Shown one piece after another: positions 11,492-21,836 of a DNA stretch of 64,000 bases. The notes beneath the pieces are model-generated. The model saw only the letters and a list, made by a program, of their open reading frames with translations. It ran no database searches and was not told the DNA's origin. Within the stretch, counting starts at the first letter, position 1. Every line of letters starts with the position of its first letter. Source of the stretch: Diadema setosum (Eukaryota; Echinodermata; Echinoidea; Diadematoida; Diadematidae). The position numbers were made by a program, and so were the translations under genes. Location of the stretch: the NCBI GenBank assembly GCA_033980235.1, contig CM067070.1, positions 28,052,627-28,116,626 of the forward strand, written 5' to 3'.

Positions 11492-12545
11492 GTGACCGTG
11501 CACCACAAAACGAACAAAAAGTGGCGTAAAAGGAGGTAAAACGGGTACACAAACCAAGTCAATATTACTAAGTTCTTCATATTTTCTGAAAGAGCTACCC
11601 TTATTCTACATTCTTCTTAAAGTTTTGGATCATAAAATGAATGGGAAAGTGCATTTTCAGCAGCTTTTCTACGAACTTTTTGTAGAGTATTGAGATCAGG
11701 TATGTATTAGAGGCCCCTTTTCATTTCTTGATAATCCTTTGCACACTCTTCACTTTCAAGTCTGATAACCTTTGAAGGGATAACGCTATACTGTTTTGAA
11801 AGTTAATCATGGATTAATCATGGACAGAATGTGTTAAAGGGGATGGCTAGTAACTGACCAGTGGGAATCAGTGGGAATGCTGGGAGATGATTGTTCCAAT
11901 CCTTGTGGGGTTCATTTAAGAGTACATTATATATCTATTGTTGTGTGAATATTATTTGCTTCAGAATGGTCTCATATTCAAGTAATGTGCAGTATAATGT
12001 TTCCAGGTTAGCATGCCTGTACCGTGACGGGGCAATCGTTAACGGTAAACTGCACATTACTTGGATATGAGACCATTCTGAAGCAAAATAATTTCCACAC
12101 AACAATAGATATATAATCTACTCTTCAATGAATCCCACAAGGATTGGAACAATCATTCCCACTGATTCCCACTGATCAGTCAGTCAGTTACTAGCCAGCC
12201 CCTTTAATAGAGCATGATCAATTTCAACTTAATCCCTTCATAGTTGTTGCTCTAGTGGTTTACATCCTGTTTTTTTTTTTTTGTCCCATTCATCGCACAG
12301 CTTGCACGGTTTGGTAAAGATTAAGCCCTTGAACAGACAGATAGACGCTGTACTACAGAACCCTTTTTTCTATGTTCACACTTTCCAGAGTATGTGCTTT
12401 CTTTCCAATATTTAGATAGGTTAAGAGAGTCCATTTCAATTGAGCTATACATCATTGCAAAGCTTAGAGTCTGCTCTTTCAGGATCTGCCCTTGACTAAA
12501 AATCCATGTCTGGCGATATTGTGTTGGTTTTGCGGTGCAGGGTCA
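11492..12545 (+). mobile_element. GTGACC-MITE interrupted by a nested TTAA element
   Basis: Starts GTGACCGTGCACCACAAAAC and ends TTTTGCGGTGCAGGGTCA, the inverted ends of the family. At 11838-12203 it is interrupted by a different element. Removing that element restores the family sequence GAATGTGTTAATAGAGCATG seen uninterrupted near 31420. Confidence 0.85.
11838..12203. mobile_element. Palindromic TTAA-flanked MITE, family II, nested
   Basis: 366 bp flanked by TTAA at 11834-11837 and 12204-12207. The whole element is an imperfect inverted repeat: AGGGGATGGCTAGTA on the left matches AGGGGCTGGCTAGTA read from the right, and the arms continue for about 150 bp to a central loop around 12005-12045. 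Related copies start at 17697 and 22794. TTAA target sites suggest piggyBac-like mobilisation. It is non-coding. Confidence 0.9.
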
Positions 12546-13182
12546 AAAAAATGTATCCTCCTGTGGTTGGTTGAAAGAGCTTCCTTTGATTAGGGGCATT
12601 AGGGGCAAAGTGTTGGCAAGTTTTGGCAAGTTTGACACTCCGTAAAGTACTATTTGCAAAATGATGTCACAAAGCATATTGAAATTGTTGCAGCTTTGCA
12701 CCGTCACTCTGAGAAATGTAACAATTTTTAACAAACAATTGTTACGTCACATTCTGACATTGCACACTGATTCACTGAATAATGTCGTATATCGTCACAC
12801 TAAACTATAAGAATTGAAAAAAAAAATGTCAAAACAAAGCAATTTTTTAATTGCGCGCAGGTCGTACCAGCTACCGTCAGTCTGTGAAAGGTATCCATTT
12901 CTTGTAAAGCAATTGAGACGTCATAAAGCACTTCTAACATTGCACATTGCTTCGTACAGTCACTGTAAAATGTAACATTTTGAACAGAACACTGTATGAC
13001 ATCACAAAGCAACCTGACATCGTGCGCTGTTTTCTAGAGTCCCTTCACAACACGACACGACTTCTCTCTTCGCATTTTCCCCATTTTCCCTTCTTTCGTT
13101 TAAATATCTGATTCAAATTATAAAAACAAATATATTTTGCCTAATTTCGAGTTTCTGGTTAAACATATAGGCCTCGGTGTCT

Positions 13183-13235
13183 CCAAAAGAACTATTCACT
13201 TCGGGGCTACGCCCCTCAGTGAATAGTTCCTTTGG
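13183..13235. other. 53 bp near-perfect hairpin
   Basis: CCAAAAGAACTATTCACT pairs with AGTGAATAGTTCCTTTGG with one mismatch, and inside it GGGGC pairs with GCCCC around a TAC loop. It lies at the end of the second repeat block. Function unknown. Confidence 0.8.
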
Positions 13236-13389
13236 ATTCACCTCAGCCCATATCGAACAAGAAATTCTCAAGGCAAAGTATATTTGTATGATATAACATA
13301 ATCTAATATGCTTTATCAGCAAACAAAAAAAAATGCATTACCAGTTTGTTTTATCATTATACAGTGTAATATTATATATATATTATTAT

Positions 13390-14037
13390 GTGACCGTGCA
13401 CCTCAAAACGAACATAAGGTCGCACACACTGATTTTGCGTGAGGACTGAAAATAAGTGAAATGGGCCAACCTAGCCGAACTTGACTTTTTCATATTTTCT
13501 GAAAGAGCGGGTCCTCTTTTACAATATGTTAAAATTTGGTATCATAAGAAGGGAAGGAAAGTGTGTTTTTTTTTAAGCAGTTTATCTAGAACATTTTTTG
13601 TAGAATAGTGTGATTAGGTGTGTCTTTAGAATCCCTTTTTCATTTCTGAAAAAACCTTGTCCACACTCTTCACTTTCAACTCTAATCACTTTTGAAACGA
13701 TAGTGCTACTGCTTTGAAAGTTGGCGTCAATTATGGACAGAATGTGTTAATGAGGCATGCCTAATTTCAGTTTAATCTGATAATCCCTTCATTGTTGTTA
13801 CTCTGGTGGTTTACTTCCTGCTTTTTGTCCCATTCATCGCACAGCCAGCACGGTTTGGTGAAGATTAAGCGCTTGAATAGACACTGTACTTCAGAGCCTC
13901 TTTTCTCAGTTCACACATTTCCTGAGTTTGTGCTTTCTTTCAAATATTTAGATAGATTAGGGGAGTCCATTTGATTTGAGTTATACATCATTTTAAAGCT
14001 TAAAGTCTGCTCTTTCAGTATATGGTCTTAACTAAAA
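13390..14037 (+). mobile_element. GTGACC-MITE, right end missing
   Basis: Starts with the left terminus GTGACCGTGCACCTCAAAAC and follows the family up to CTTAACTAAAAA, then stops about 50 bp before the expected right end. Confidence 0.8.
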
Positions 14038-14695
14038 AAGTTAATAGACTTGTCAGACGCGCAAACCTTCTCTCTGTAGAATAACTTTGAGATAGAGAAG
14101 ACATGACAGAATTGAAGACGCAGACACTGAGCTACATCTGCTGAAAAAATGTGTTGGAAACAATTGTGTGCGCATTATTTTTTCAAGACAGCAGCATTTA
14201 CAGAAATCATCTGATTATTTTCAAGTGTTAAGAATATGAAATAGATAACTACGGTGTCTTCTTACAATCTACGAGAGAGATTGATAGGTCACTATTATGC
14301 TTTTATCACATTGAAAGCATATCAATGGAAACTAATAATGTTATTAAGATGGTAAATAAGATATAGAAAAATGTAATTTAATTCCTGAGTAAAGGAGCTT
14401 AGGCCTACATGCGTATCACAGAACAGAACAGAACAGAACATAATAATGATTTGTTTTGTTTTGCTTTTTTTTTTGCTGGAGATTATTCATGTTATTACCA
14501 TTACCATATCAGACCTTCGCACACAGTTTCGCCTCGGAAAATCACAACATCTACAAATTAACAAACTATAAACAGCACACATAAGTTTTGATTCTAAGTG
14601 TTGTGGAAGTTCTAGTGTAGTGAGAAGTGAAAGCTTGCGTAATCTAGGCAGCTGCAGTCTACAGCAAGTTACAAATGAAGGGGAAATTGGCAACA
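14038..14695. other. Spacer between two inverted MITE fragments
   Basis: Holds a short (GAACA) tract near 14425 and a T run near 14465. No gene or repeat end is recognised. Confidence 0.45.
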
Positions 14696-14699
14696 AAAT

Positions 14700-15268
14700 A
14701 CCTATCTAACCTATCTAAATATTGGAAAGAAAGTACACACTCAGGAAAAGTGTGAACTGAGAAAAGAGGCTCTGAAGTACAGTGTCTATTCAACCGCTTA
14801 ATCTTTACCAAGCCGTGCTGGCTGTGCGATGAATGGAATAAAAAAAAAAAACAGGATGTAAACCACCGGAGTAACAACAATGAAAGAATCATCAGATCAA
14901 ACTGAAATTAGGCATGCCTTACTAAGACATTCTGTCCACAATTAATGCCAACTTTCAAAGCAGTAGCATTATCCTTTCAAAAGTTATGGGAGTTGGAAGT
15001 GAAGACTGTGCACAAGGTATTTAAGAAATGAAAAGGGGACTCTGAAGACAAACCTAATCACACCATTCTACCAAAAAAATGTTAGAGATAAAATGCTCAA
15101 AAACACACTTTCCTGAACGTTTTATGATCCCAAATTTTAGCATAATGTAGAAGAAGATTTACTCTTTCGGAAAATAGGAAAAAATCAAGATCGGTTTGGC
15201 TGACCCATTTCACCTATTTTCAGTCATCAAACAAAATCTTATTGTTCGTTTTGTGGTGCACTGTCATA
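14700..15268 (-). mobile_element. GTGACC-MITE, inverted, outer right end missing
   Basis: Reads as the reverse complement of the family, from the TTTAGATAGGTTAG region to the left terminus at 15268 (GTTTTGTGGTGCACTGTCAT). Together with 13390-14037 it forms an inverted pair whose missing ends face the 660 bp spacer. Confidence 0.75.
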
Positions 15269-15476
15269 TACCTCATCTCTCTACTCTACAAAAAAGAGTT
15301 GTAGAAAAACTGCTGAAAATGCATTTTCCCATTCATTTTATGTAGAAGAAGGGTAGTTCCTTCAGAAAATATGAAAAACTCAATATTGACTTAGTTGACC
15401 CGGTTCACCTGTTTTGAGTCCTCACGTAAAATCAAGGGGTGCGACTTTTTGTTCGTTTTGTGGTGCACGGTCATAT
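15269..15476 (-). mobile_element. GTGACC-MITE, 208 bp left-end fragment, inverted
   Basis: Another left-terminal piece directly abutting the previous one, ending GTTTTGTGGTGCACGGTCAT at 15476. Confidence 0.75.
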
Positions 15477-15489
15477 ATAGCCATAATTA

Positions 15490-16855
15490 TACCCATAATG
15501 AAATAGTCATATGCGTGTCCCTTGGCAATGGACCATTTAGTGTCTTGCCATTACGGTTCCTGGTTTAATATGTTATTATGTTTTAAGTAGTTTGACAGTT
15601 TTGACTGCAATATCTTTTCTATAACTTTTGAGAGAGTTTAAAGAATTGATATCGACCTAAATAAGGTAGCCAGGAGATTGTCTCCAGATTTACAGATTGT
15701 TATAATTTCTGTACATTTTCACCAACGAGGGACCATGTCCTCTGGCAGTGATCGATTACTATTAAGGAATCCAGTGACTGACAATCTACTGCCAGATGAG
15801 GGTAATTCCTTCAACATATCACATGATAGATTTGGTCTAGACTTGTCTAACAGCCTTTTTTTTAAGGTATTTTTTTTTTTCCGATTACCTAATGACAGAA
15901 GTAACTTATTTTGTACCGGTTTTTTTTTTTCTCTATGATTCATCGTACTAGGCTTCAAGAATGTATTTATGATTTTATCCTTTTCATCTCTTACATGATT
16001 ACATGATTATACATGATTAGATTTTTAGCTTTTTCTTTTAACTTATGCCATCGTTTTATCGATGCAGTAGTCTCCTTAGTTATCCACAGTGACCAATTAT
16101 TCCTGACACGCGCCTCACTCTCAGGCACAACACTCGCTTATTTACTACTTCAAGGAAGAAGTCTTCCCATACTTTAACGCCATCATCCAGGTTCAAAGTA
16201 TTTTTGCAATGTTCCATTATTGGGTTCCTAATCATTCAAATGCACTCCAGTATCTATGTTCGTCATTTTTCTTGTATGCTATCTAGAGTGCGCGGGATAC
16301 ATTAAGAAGTTTTAAATCTCCATCTCAAATAAGACACCGATTGGTCGCTCAGACCATCATGAATTACTCCACACGTACTAGCATTTGTTTGTGAGAATAT
16401 GATCAATTTCATTCAATGTGATTCTTGTATGTTCCGTTTACACTGGCATCGTGTAATGCCAATATTTCATGAATTTCTGTTAATCTTCTCGTTTGTACAA
16501 ACGTTGGCGTTTTAAAAGATAATAATGTGCAGTTTCAATCGCCCGTAACAATCGTAATGTCAGCTTTAAAAAAATCAACATGAGTGAGAAACTGTTCAGT
16601 CAAATAAAATGAAGCATTTCTGATATTGGTCGTCTATATCATGTGATAAATATAATTGACTGCAATCAAACCGTATATTTAAATTTGTAGTACTTCAAGG
16701 TTTGTTATGCATGGATAGTATAACAATTCAGATTACTTATCGTCACGTATAAACACTTCTATTTCTTGATGTGACGACGACCAACTTATCTTTGCACTCT
16801 AATGAAATGAAACGATAGTTGGGACTCTATGACCATCCCATCCCCAGGCAGACTT
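15490..16855 (-). mobile_element. Degenerate LINE remnant downstream of sulfotransferase copy C
   Basis: Aligns by eye with 35405-36820 throughout (for example CAGTGATCGATTACTATTAA and TGAGAATATGATCAATTTCA in both). In the better copy at 35 kb the minus strand reads reverse transcriptase and endonuclease fragments, so this is the same retrotransposon, heavily decayed. Two T-rich expansions (15855-15880, 15919-15932) are present. Confidence 0.6.
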
Positions 16856-16859
16856 TACT

Positions 16860-17690
16860 CAATACAGTTGAGTAGACAAGCTAGTGGGGTCTCAAGCGTG
16901 AACGCGCCGTATGCTTTCGGGCATTTTGTAGCCGAAATACGCCATGTCGGTGGAAAGTCTTTGTCAGACTTTTTCAAACTGCTCATCAGAGAGCGTGTCA
17001 TGATATTTTTTTTCAAGATGGCATCATCGCTGCTATTTGAAACGTCAAGTGACTTGTATGGATGGAATTTAGAACCCACACCCATGAGATTTAGTGCCTC
17101 TACCTTGGCCAGGTAGTAGTCGATGGACTCTTTAATGGTGACATTATACATTTCACTCTTTACCGACGGGCCAGGCATTTCCGACTCAGAGTGATTTCCG
17201 TACTTTATGTATTTTTCTTATTATGAGCCCGACGCTGATAAAGATTTCTATTGGGATAGGCTTCTAGTCGATCTCGAAATGCAGCCAAAAGACGTGTATA
17301 GGGATTACGAACGAAGATAACCTTCGTAAAATTTGCAGTAGATAAATTCTTTGTGATCTTTTCTACAGCTTTCGAATACTTAAATTGTTTCTTTAACAAA
17401 GTGACAGATTCCATGCCTGAAAGTTTAGCGTCTTCAGGTATAAAGCCGTTGACGGTGAGGAGGAGTCTGCCCCAGTTAGTGCCGCCACACTTGGGGACGA
17501 GGAGAAGCAGTGTCCGCCGAAACACTCACGACGCAAGGTTTCCTGACGAGCTGCCTGAATGTCGCTCATACTTGTGGGCGGTGATGTTTCCTTCAAGAGA
17601 TATTTTTGAGGACAGAAATAGACAGTTATTTTACGATTGCGAAGGAGGGCCGTTTGCATAATGTCCTTGACTCGATATATCATTAAAGGG
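16860..17690 (-). pseudogene. Sulfotransferase-family exon 3, copy C, deleted and frameshifted
   Basis: Clear homologue of exon 3 in copies A and B. Retained parts include VPKCGGTNWGRLLLTVNGF (5' PAPS-binding region) and VIFVRNPYTRLLAAFRDRL (3' PAPS-binding region). Two deletions are visible against copy A. About 70 bp after the RRECL codons is lost between GCGGA-containing sites, shifting the frame. About 96 bp encoding the conserved YDYIGRLE segment is also lost, joining YYLAK to VEALNLMG. The protein is split over three frames. The 5' border, including the loss of a splice acceptor, matches copy A, so C is a duplicate of A. I regard it as a pseudogene. Confidence 0.85.
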
Positions 17691-17696
17691 GATGGC

Positions 17697-18090
17697 TAGT
17701 ACCTCATCAGTGGGAGTCAGTGGGAATGCTTGGGGATGATTGTTTCAATCCTTGTGGATTCATTTAAGAGTACTTTATATATCTATTGTTGTGTGAAAAT
17801 TATTTGGTTCAGAATGATCTCATATTTATTTTAAGTAATTTGCAGTTCAATATTTCAAGGTTAGCATGCCTGCAAAGTGTCGGGGCGATCGTAAACAGCC
17901 CGTGAATTTTGTTTGTTTGTTTGATAGATACTTTATTTTCTGCAAGTCAATATAATTATATAAGTTACATAATAATGAGCATGTGGGAATCATACAAAGT
18001 ACATGTATATTCAAAACAGAGTCGTTTGACTTGCATAAACAACGACATAAAAGGAAATGTTTCTCAGCAATGTTTGCGTCTCTGCGCGCG
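17697..18090. mobile_element. TTAA MITE family II, left half, with LINE 3' fragment
   Basis: Begins AGGGGATGGCTAGTACCTCA right after TTAA (17693-17696), at the same position next to the sulfotransferase as the element at 22794. The left arm runs to about 17900, then a minus-strand LINE 3' end follows, as in copy A. The LINE sequence jumps at about 18058 from the equivalent of 23150 to that of 24140, a deletion of about 1 kb. No right arm is found. Confidence 0.75.
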
Positions 18091-18099
18091 CGCATGTGC

Positions 18100-19297
18100 G
18101 TGAGCGAAATGAGGGGAGGGTGTGGGAGGGGCGCTTTTTCAATTCTTAGCTCTTAATGGTGCAAGCTGGTGCATACTTAAGTGACTATTTTTTACTTGTT
18201 TTGAAAAACAAAAGGGAAATATGCCTTCAATTGCAACTCTCACTTTAATCCTTTAAGCTATGCTCCCAATGCGTGAGGAAAATGGGTGTCATGCGTGAGA
18301 TCGTGAGACAGACCCTTAATGCTTGAGTCTCACTCACAATGCGTGAGACTTGGTAGCTCTGGTATACGTGTGCCTGTATTCGTATGTGTGTCTGTTTGTG
18401 TTTGTGTTTTGATGTTTGTGCGAACAAACTTTTTTGAGCAGCAGGCACTACTGTAGCAATACAAATGCCTTCAACGTGTATGAGCACGTATTTATAGAGT
18501 TCACAGCAGCGTTGATTTCAAAGTGGTATGGGTGTGTCAATTTCAGCGGTGAGGCGGGCTAGGAGAGAGAGACCGAGAGAAAAGGCATACGAAGGAGGTA
18601 CCCTCCCTAAATGTTATCTGTCTTTGTTCGTTTTTTCACTGTAGTCATATTCTTCCATCAGTCTTAGCTACAACTTCCATATCACTATTCTTTGTCATAT
18701 GCACACCGCCAAACAAACACCAACAAACACTCAAACAAACCCTCGTAATAAGAATAAACCACCTCAACACTCTTTTTTTTGTTTTTCCTTGATATTAATT
18801 GATTTCATTCAAATCATTCATAAATCAACCCAGTCTGGGTGTAACATGAAAAAAAAAACCGTTACAAATGCAATTCAAAACACAAACAAATCCGTTTGTC
18901 AATTTATACTACAAATAATCTCACTTCAACATAGATAACTCGATTATAGATCAATCCTATTAACAATTTCTTCACGAGAAAGTTTTGACATGTACCAAAC
19001 CTATATCCCTTGAATATATTGATTTGGATCATGTAACACCTTCTTACTTACAAGGGCATATATACATAAAAAAAACCCACACAAATACATTGTACAAATC
19101 TAGAATGAAATCAGTCAAAAAAAAAAGCCAACCACCCCCCCCCCCCAGCCGAAACAAATCTACATCCATCCTAAATATCAAATCCTACCAAAATCTGTCA
19201 TACCATTTATAACTATGCTTCTTCAAATCAAATCCCCAACCCACCAACCCCCGATTAACCAAAACCTAAATCATCCCACACCCACATTCACCAACCC

Positions 19298-19300
<3 letters not shown>
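18100..19300. other. Intergenic, no gene seen
   Basis: Includes three GTGAGA-type short repeats near 18250-18350, an A-rich and AC-rich zone at 18690-19300 and a C run near 19135. Codon composition of the ORFs here simply reflects AC richness. Confidence 0.5.
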
Positions 19301-19302
<2 letters not shown>

Positions 19303-19353
<51 letters not shown>

Positions 19354-19363
19354 ACACACACGG
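19303..19363. repeat. (CA)n microsatellite
   Basis: About 60 bp of CA repeats with two TA interruptions. Confidence 0.95.
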
Positions 19364-19364
19364 G

Positions 19365-19628
19365 TGCTGTTCGTTATTCCGACGGTTCGTTATTTCCGAA
19401 GGTTCATTTATCCGAAACACACAATTTCCTATACCTAGAGGCTCGTTAATCCGAAAATGAAAAAGGGTTCGTTAATCCAAACGTTTGTGGCGTTATTCCG
19501 AAGGTTCGTTGATCCGAAAATGAAATTCGGAATAACGAACCTTTGGAATAACGAACCTTCGGAATAACGAACCTTCGGACTAAAGAGCCTTCAGAATAAC
19601 GAAACTTCGCAATAACTAAATGTAACCC
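19365..19628. repeat. Foldback element built of TTCGTTATTCCGAAGG words
   Basis: The left side reads GTTCGTTATTCCGACGGTTC repeatedly and the right side reads the reverse complement, GGAATAACGAACCTTC, repeatedly. The whole can fold into a long hairpin. Ends resemble those at 43655-43992 (GGGTGCT.. on the left, ..TGTAACCC on the right). Confidence 0.75.
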
Positions 19629-19848
19629 CCCCCCCCCCCACCACATACACACAAACACCCGAACCGATACCGCCTTTCTTCCTGATGAAACGACTTCCCA
19701 ATGTTGATACATAAGACATAATGGACCGTATGCATAAAAGCAGCATCCGCCCGCAAGCAAGCGCCACGCCGAATTCATATACAAATCCGTCCCCCAGAAC
19801 ATCTTCGAACAATGCGTAAATCAGTGGGCACAGGTTACGATACTCCAA

Positions 19849-20740
19849 AGCTCGTGTAAGTCGGATATATCAATTTCAAAGTTGAAAGTGTTCACAAAAC
19901 TGCGAAGCGGTTCAGGAATTTCACTAATTTCACTATTAAAATGTTCTTGCTCATCTTTTCTTTATGTTTGTCCCGTTTTAAATTTTGGTCAATTGTTATA
20001 CCCTGATATTTAACAATATTATTCTATGTCTATGCTATTCTATTTTATTTTGTTTTATTTTATTTGATTCTAATCTATTTTATTCTATTCTATTCTATTT
20101 TCAGAAATAAACAATTTTGATGTGGTACACGTACTTAGATTATATATTGTGTTATGTTTTTGTTGGAAAAAAAAGAATGAAAATAAATGAATTGAATTGA
20201 ATGTAATTGAATTGAAATATTATTCAAACACTTCAATTCAGTGTTACGCTACTTCGAATTTGGTATACACCTTATTTCATTTGAACTATTCCCCAAACAG
20301 TACAACACTGTGTCATCTGCACATAGATTATTTTGACATCGTTCATCCTAAGATATCAATTTGAGCCATGTGGCACGCGAAAAGATACTCGCTGTAATCG
20401 TGGTAATCTTCATTTCGACTCGTTTACTCGAATTCCGTCCCTTCATGTAACTTCAGAGCAAGCCATATTTCTGAAGAAGTAAGTTCGTATTCACATAGCA
20501 GAACGCTTTACGTAGTTCAATAAAGATTACATCGGTATACTGCAGCCGTCATCTATACCTCATACTAACCATGATTATGCTGATACCAATCATCCGTGAC
20601 TTTGGAAATTGATGCGACCGTTAGTGTCCAGCCATTAATCCGGACTGTTCCTGGTTTGATATGTTATTATGTTTTAAGTAGCGAGACAGCTGAGACTGAG
20701 CTATCTTTTCCAGAACTTCTGAAAGAGGGGCAGTCAAATT
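19849..20740 (-). mobile_element. Degenerate LINE remnant downstream of sulfotransferase copy A
   Basis: Matches 34670-35560 (for example GTTCACA-AACTGCG, AGGAATTTCACTAAT, TGTGTCATCTGCACATAG, TTCCTGGTTTGATATG). The minus strand carries decayed reverse transcriptase sequence. A (TTCTA)n expansion lies at 20030-20100 and a GAATT-type tract near 20190. Alignment to the 35 kb copy ends about 20727 and resumes at about 21615. Confidence 0.6.
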
Positions 20741-20975
20741 CCCCAAAAAATATATATATTCATTCAAATTTACATCAGGTTATTTCTTTTTTAAGGTGAC
20801 ATGATTAAACGTTATATAATATCATATAATAATGTTGAGCAGTAAAAGTATCATATTTTTAACCATATATTATAACTCGAGTCGATTGTTCTGTATAACG
20901 CCCTTTTTCTTTCATACCTGTCATTATAGGCCTACATGTACCAGTACTACAGATTAAGTTCATCTTCTTACGGTC

Positions 20976-21233
20976 ATGACAGCACAAGTTAGATACAGAC
21001 GTATATCAAAAGAAGACAGAGAACGAATTATAGAAACATTTGATGATCATAACCTTGACTTCCTAGAACTGGCCGATACACGCGGAATAAAGCGCTCAAT
21101 GGCCAGGTACGTTGTGGCCACACGCACTCGGACTGGGAGACTCAATAAGAACATTGAAAAAAAAAACGCGGTTGCCAAAATCTCTAAAATGAATACGAAG
21201 GGATATAATGTTACGATTCCTTCAAAGCAATAA
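20976..21233 (+). pseudogene. HTH fragment of a Tc1/mariner (IS630-like) transposase
   Basis: An 85-codon ORF whose first 55 residues, with RISKEDRERIIETFDD and LADTRGIKRSMARYVVA, have the R-I-S-x-E-x-R-x-R-I ... A-x-x-x-G-I-x-R-x-x-A-R pattern of the N-terminal helix-turn-helix of Tc1/IS630-type transposases. No DDE catalytic domain follows; the tail is Lys-rich and the sequence then becomes non-coding. It lies in a segment (20727-21610) that replaces about 150 bp of the LINE flank found at copy B. Confidence 0.55.
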
Positions 21234-21614
21234 CTATGATGAAAAAAAAATTAAAGAAAGAACCAAAGCTTAAACAAGTTTACTAAATTGAGTGCAGAAC
21301 ATAATGAAATGGATGCCCCAAAATGAACTTGAATAAACGAGCGCAGCGTACACGTGATCACATGACTTCATCATTCTAATTTTAATGAACGAATAGTGAA
21401 ATGGTGCATGTCTTTTGAATTTCAGTTAAAAAAGTGCTAATTAGAAAGAAGTTAGAGGTAATTTGAATGCTTCAAAAATGAATTTGAATGAAGAGATCAT
21501 AGCATTGAAATACTAAACATGTCTAGGCTAAATTTTGCTAAACTGAATGCAGCAATAAGGAATTTGATTGAAAGAAGTGCAAAATCGGCGGAAAAAACAC
21601 CTATATCAAGAAAT

Positions 21615-21836
21615 CAAATGACTGAAGTCTACTGCCAGATGAGGATAATTCCTTGAATATATCACATGACTGATTTTTTATAGACTTGTCTGACAGTATT
21701 TTTTTCCGTCTTTTATTCTCCGTATGATTCATCATACTTGGCTTCTAGAATGCATTTATAATTTTATCCTTTTCATCCAAACAGTACATTGTGTATCATT
21801 TTAGCTTTTCCTTTCGTAGAAAAAACAAGTGAGGTT
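21615..21836 (-). mobile_element. Short continuation of the downstream LINE remnant, copy A
   Basis: Matches 35690-35960 (GACTGAAGTCTACTG, GACTTGTCTGACAGT, TTCATCATACT-GGCTTCTAGAATGCATTTAT). It then runs straight into the end of exon 3, so the ~870 bp present between these points in copy B is deleted here. Confidence 0.55.

Larger units (their letters stand above)
10913..13290. repeat. GACATCACAAAG repeat block in two copies, split by a MITE
   Basis: Units of roughly 105 bp carry TTGTGACATCACAAA, TTTTGACAT-GCGCAC, GCTTCGTACTGTC and TTTCTAACAAAC. They occupy about 11085-11400 and 12655-13050. Both blocks begin with TTTGACACTCC then TTTGCAAAAT, and both end with CTCAAGGCAAAGTA, so the whole block is duplicated. 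The MITE at 11492-12545 lies between them. Confidence 0.6.

Noticed and set aside
6532..14892. A recurring ORF with LLLWWFTSCFLSHS and HTFPEFVLSFQYLDRLGESI in three MITE copies
   Set aside because: Each is the same stretch of the GTGACC-MITE. Other copies of the family carry stops and indels there, so this looks like shared DNA rather than a conserved gene.
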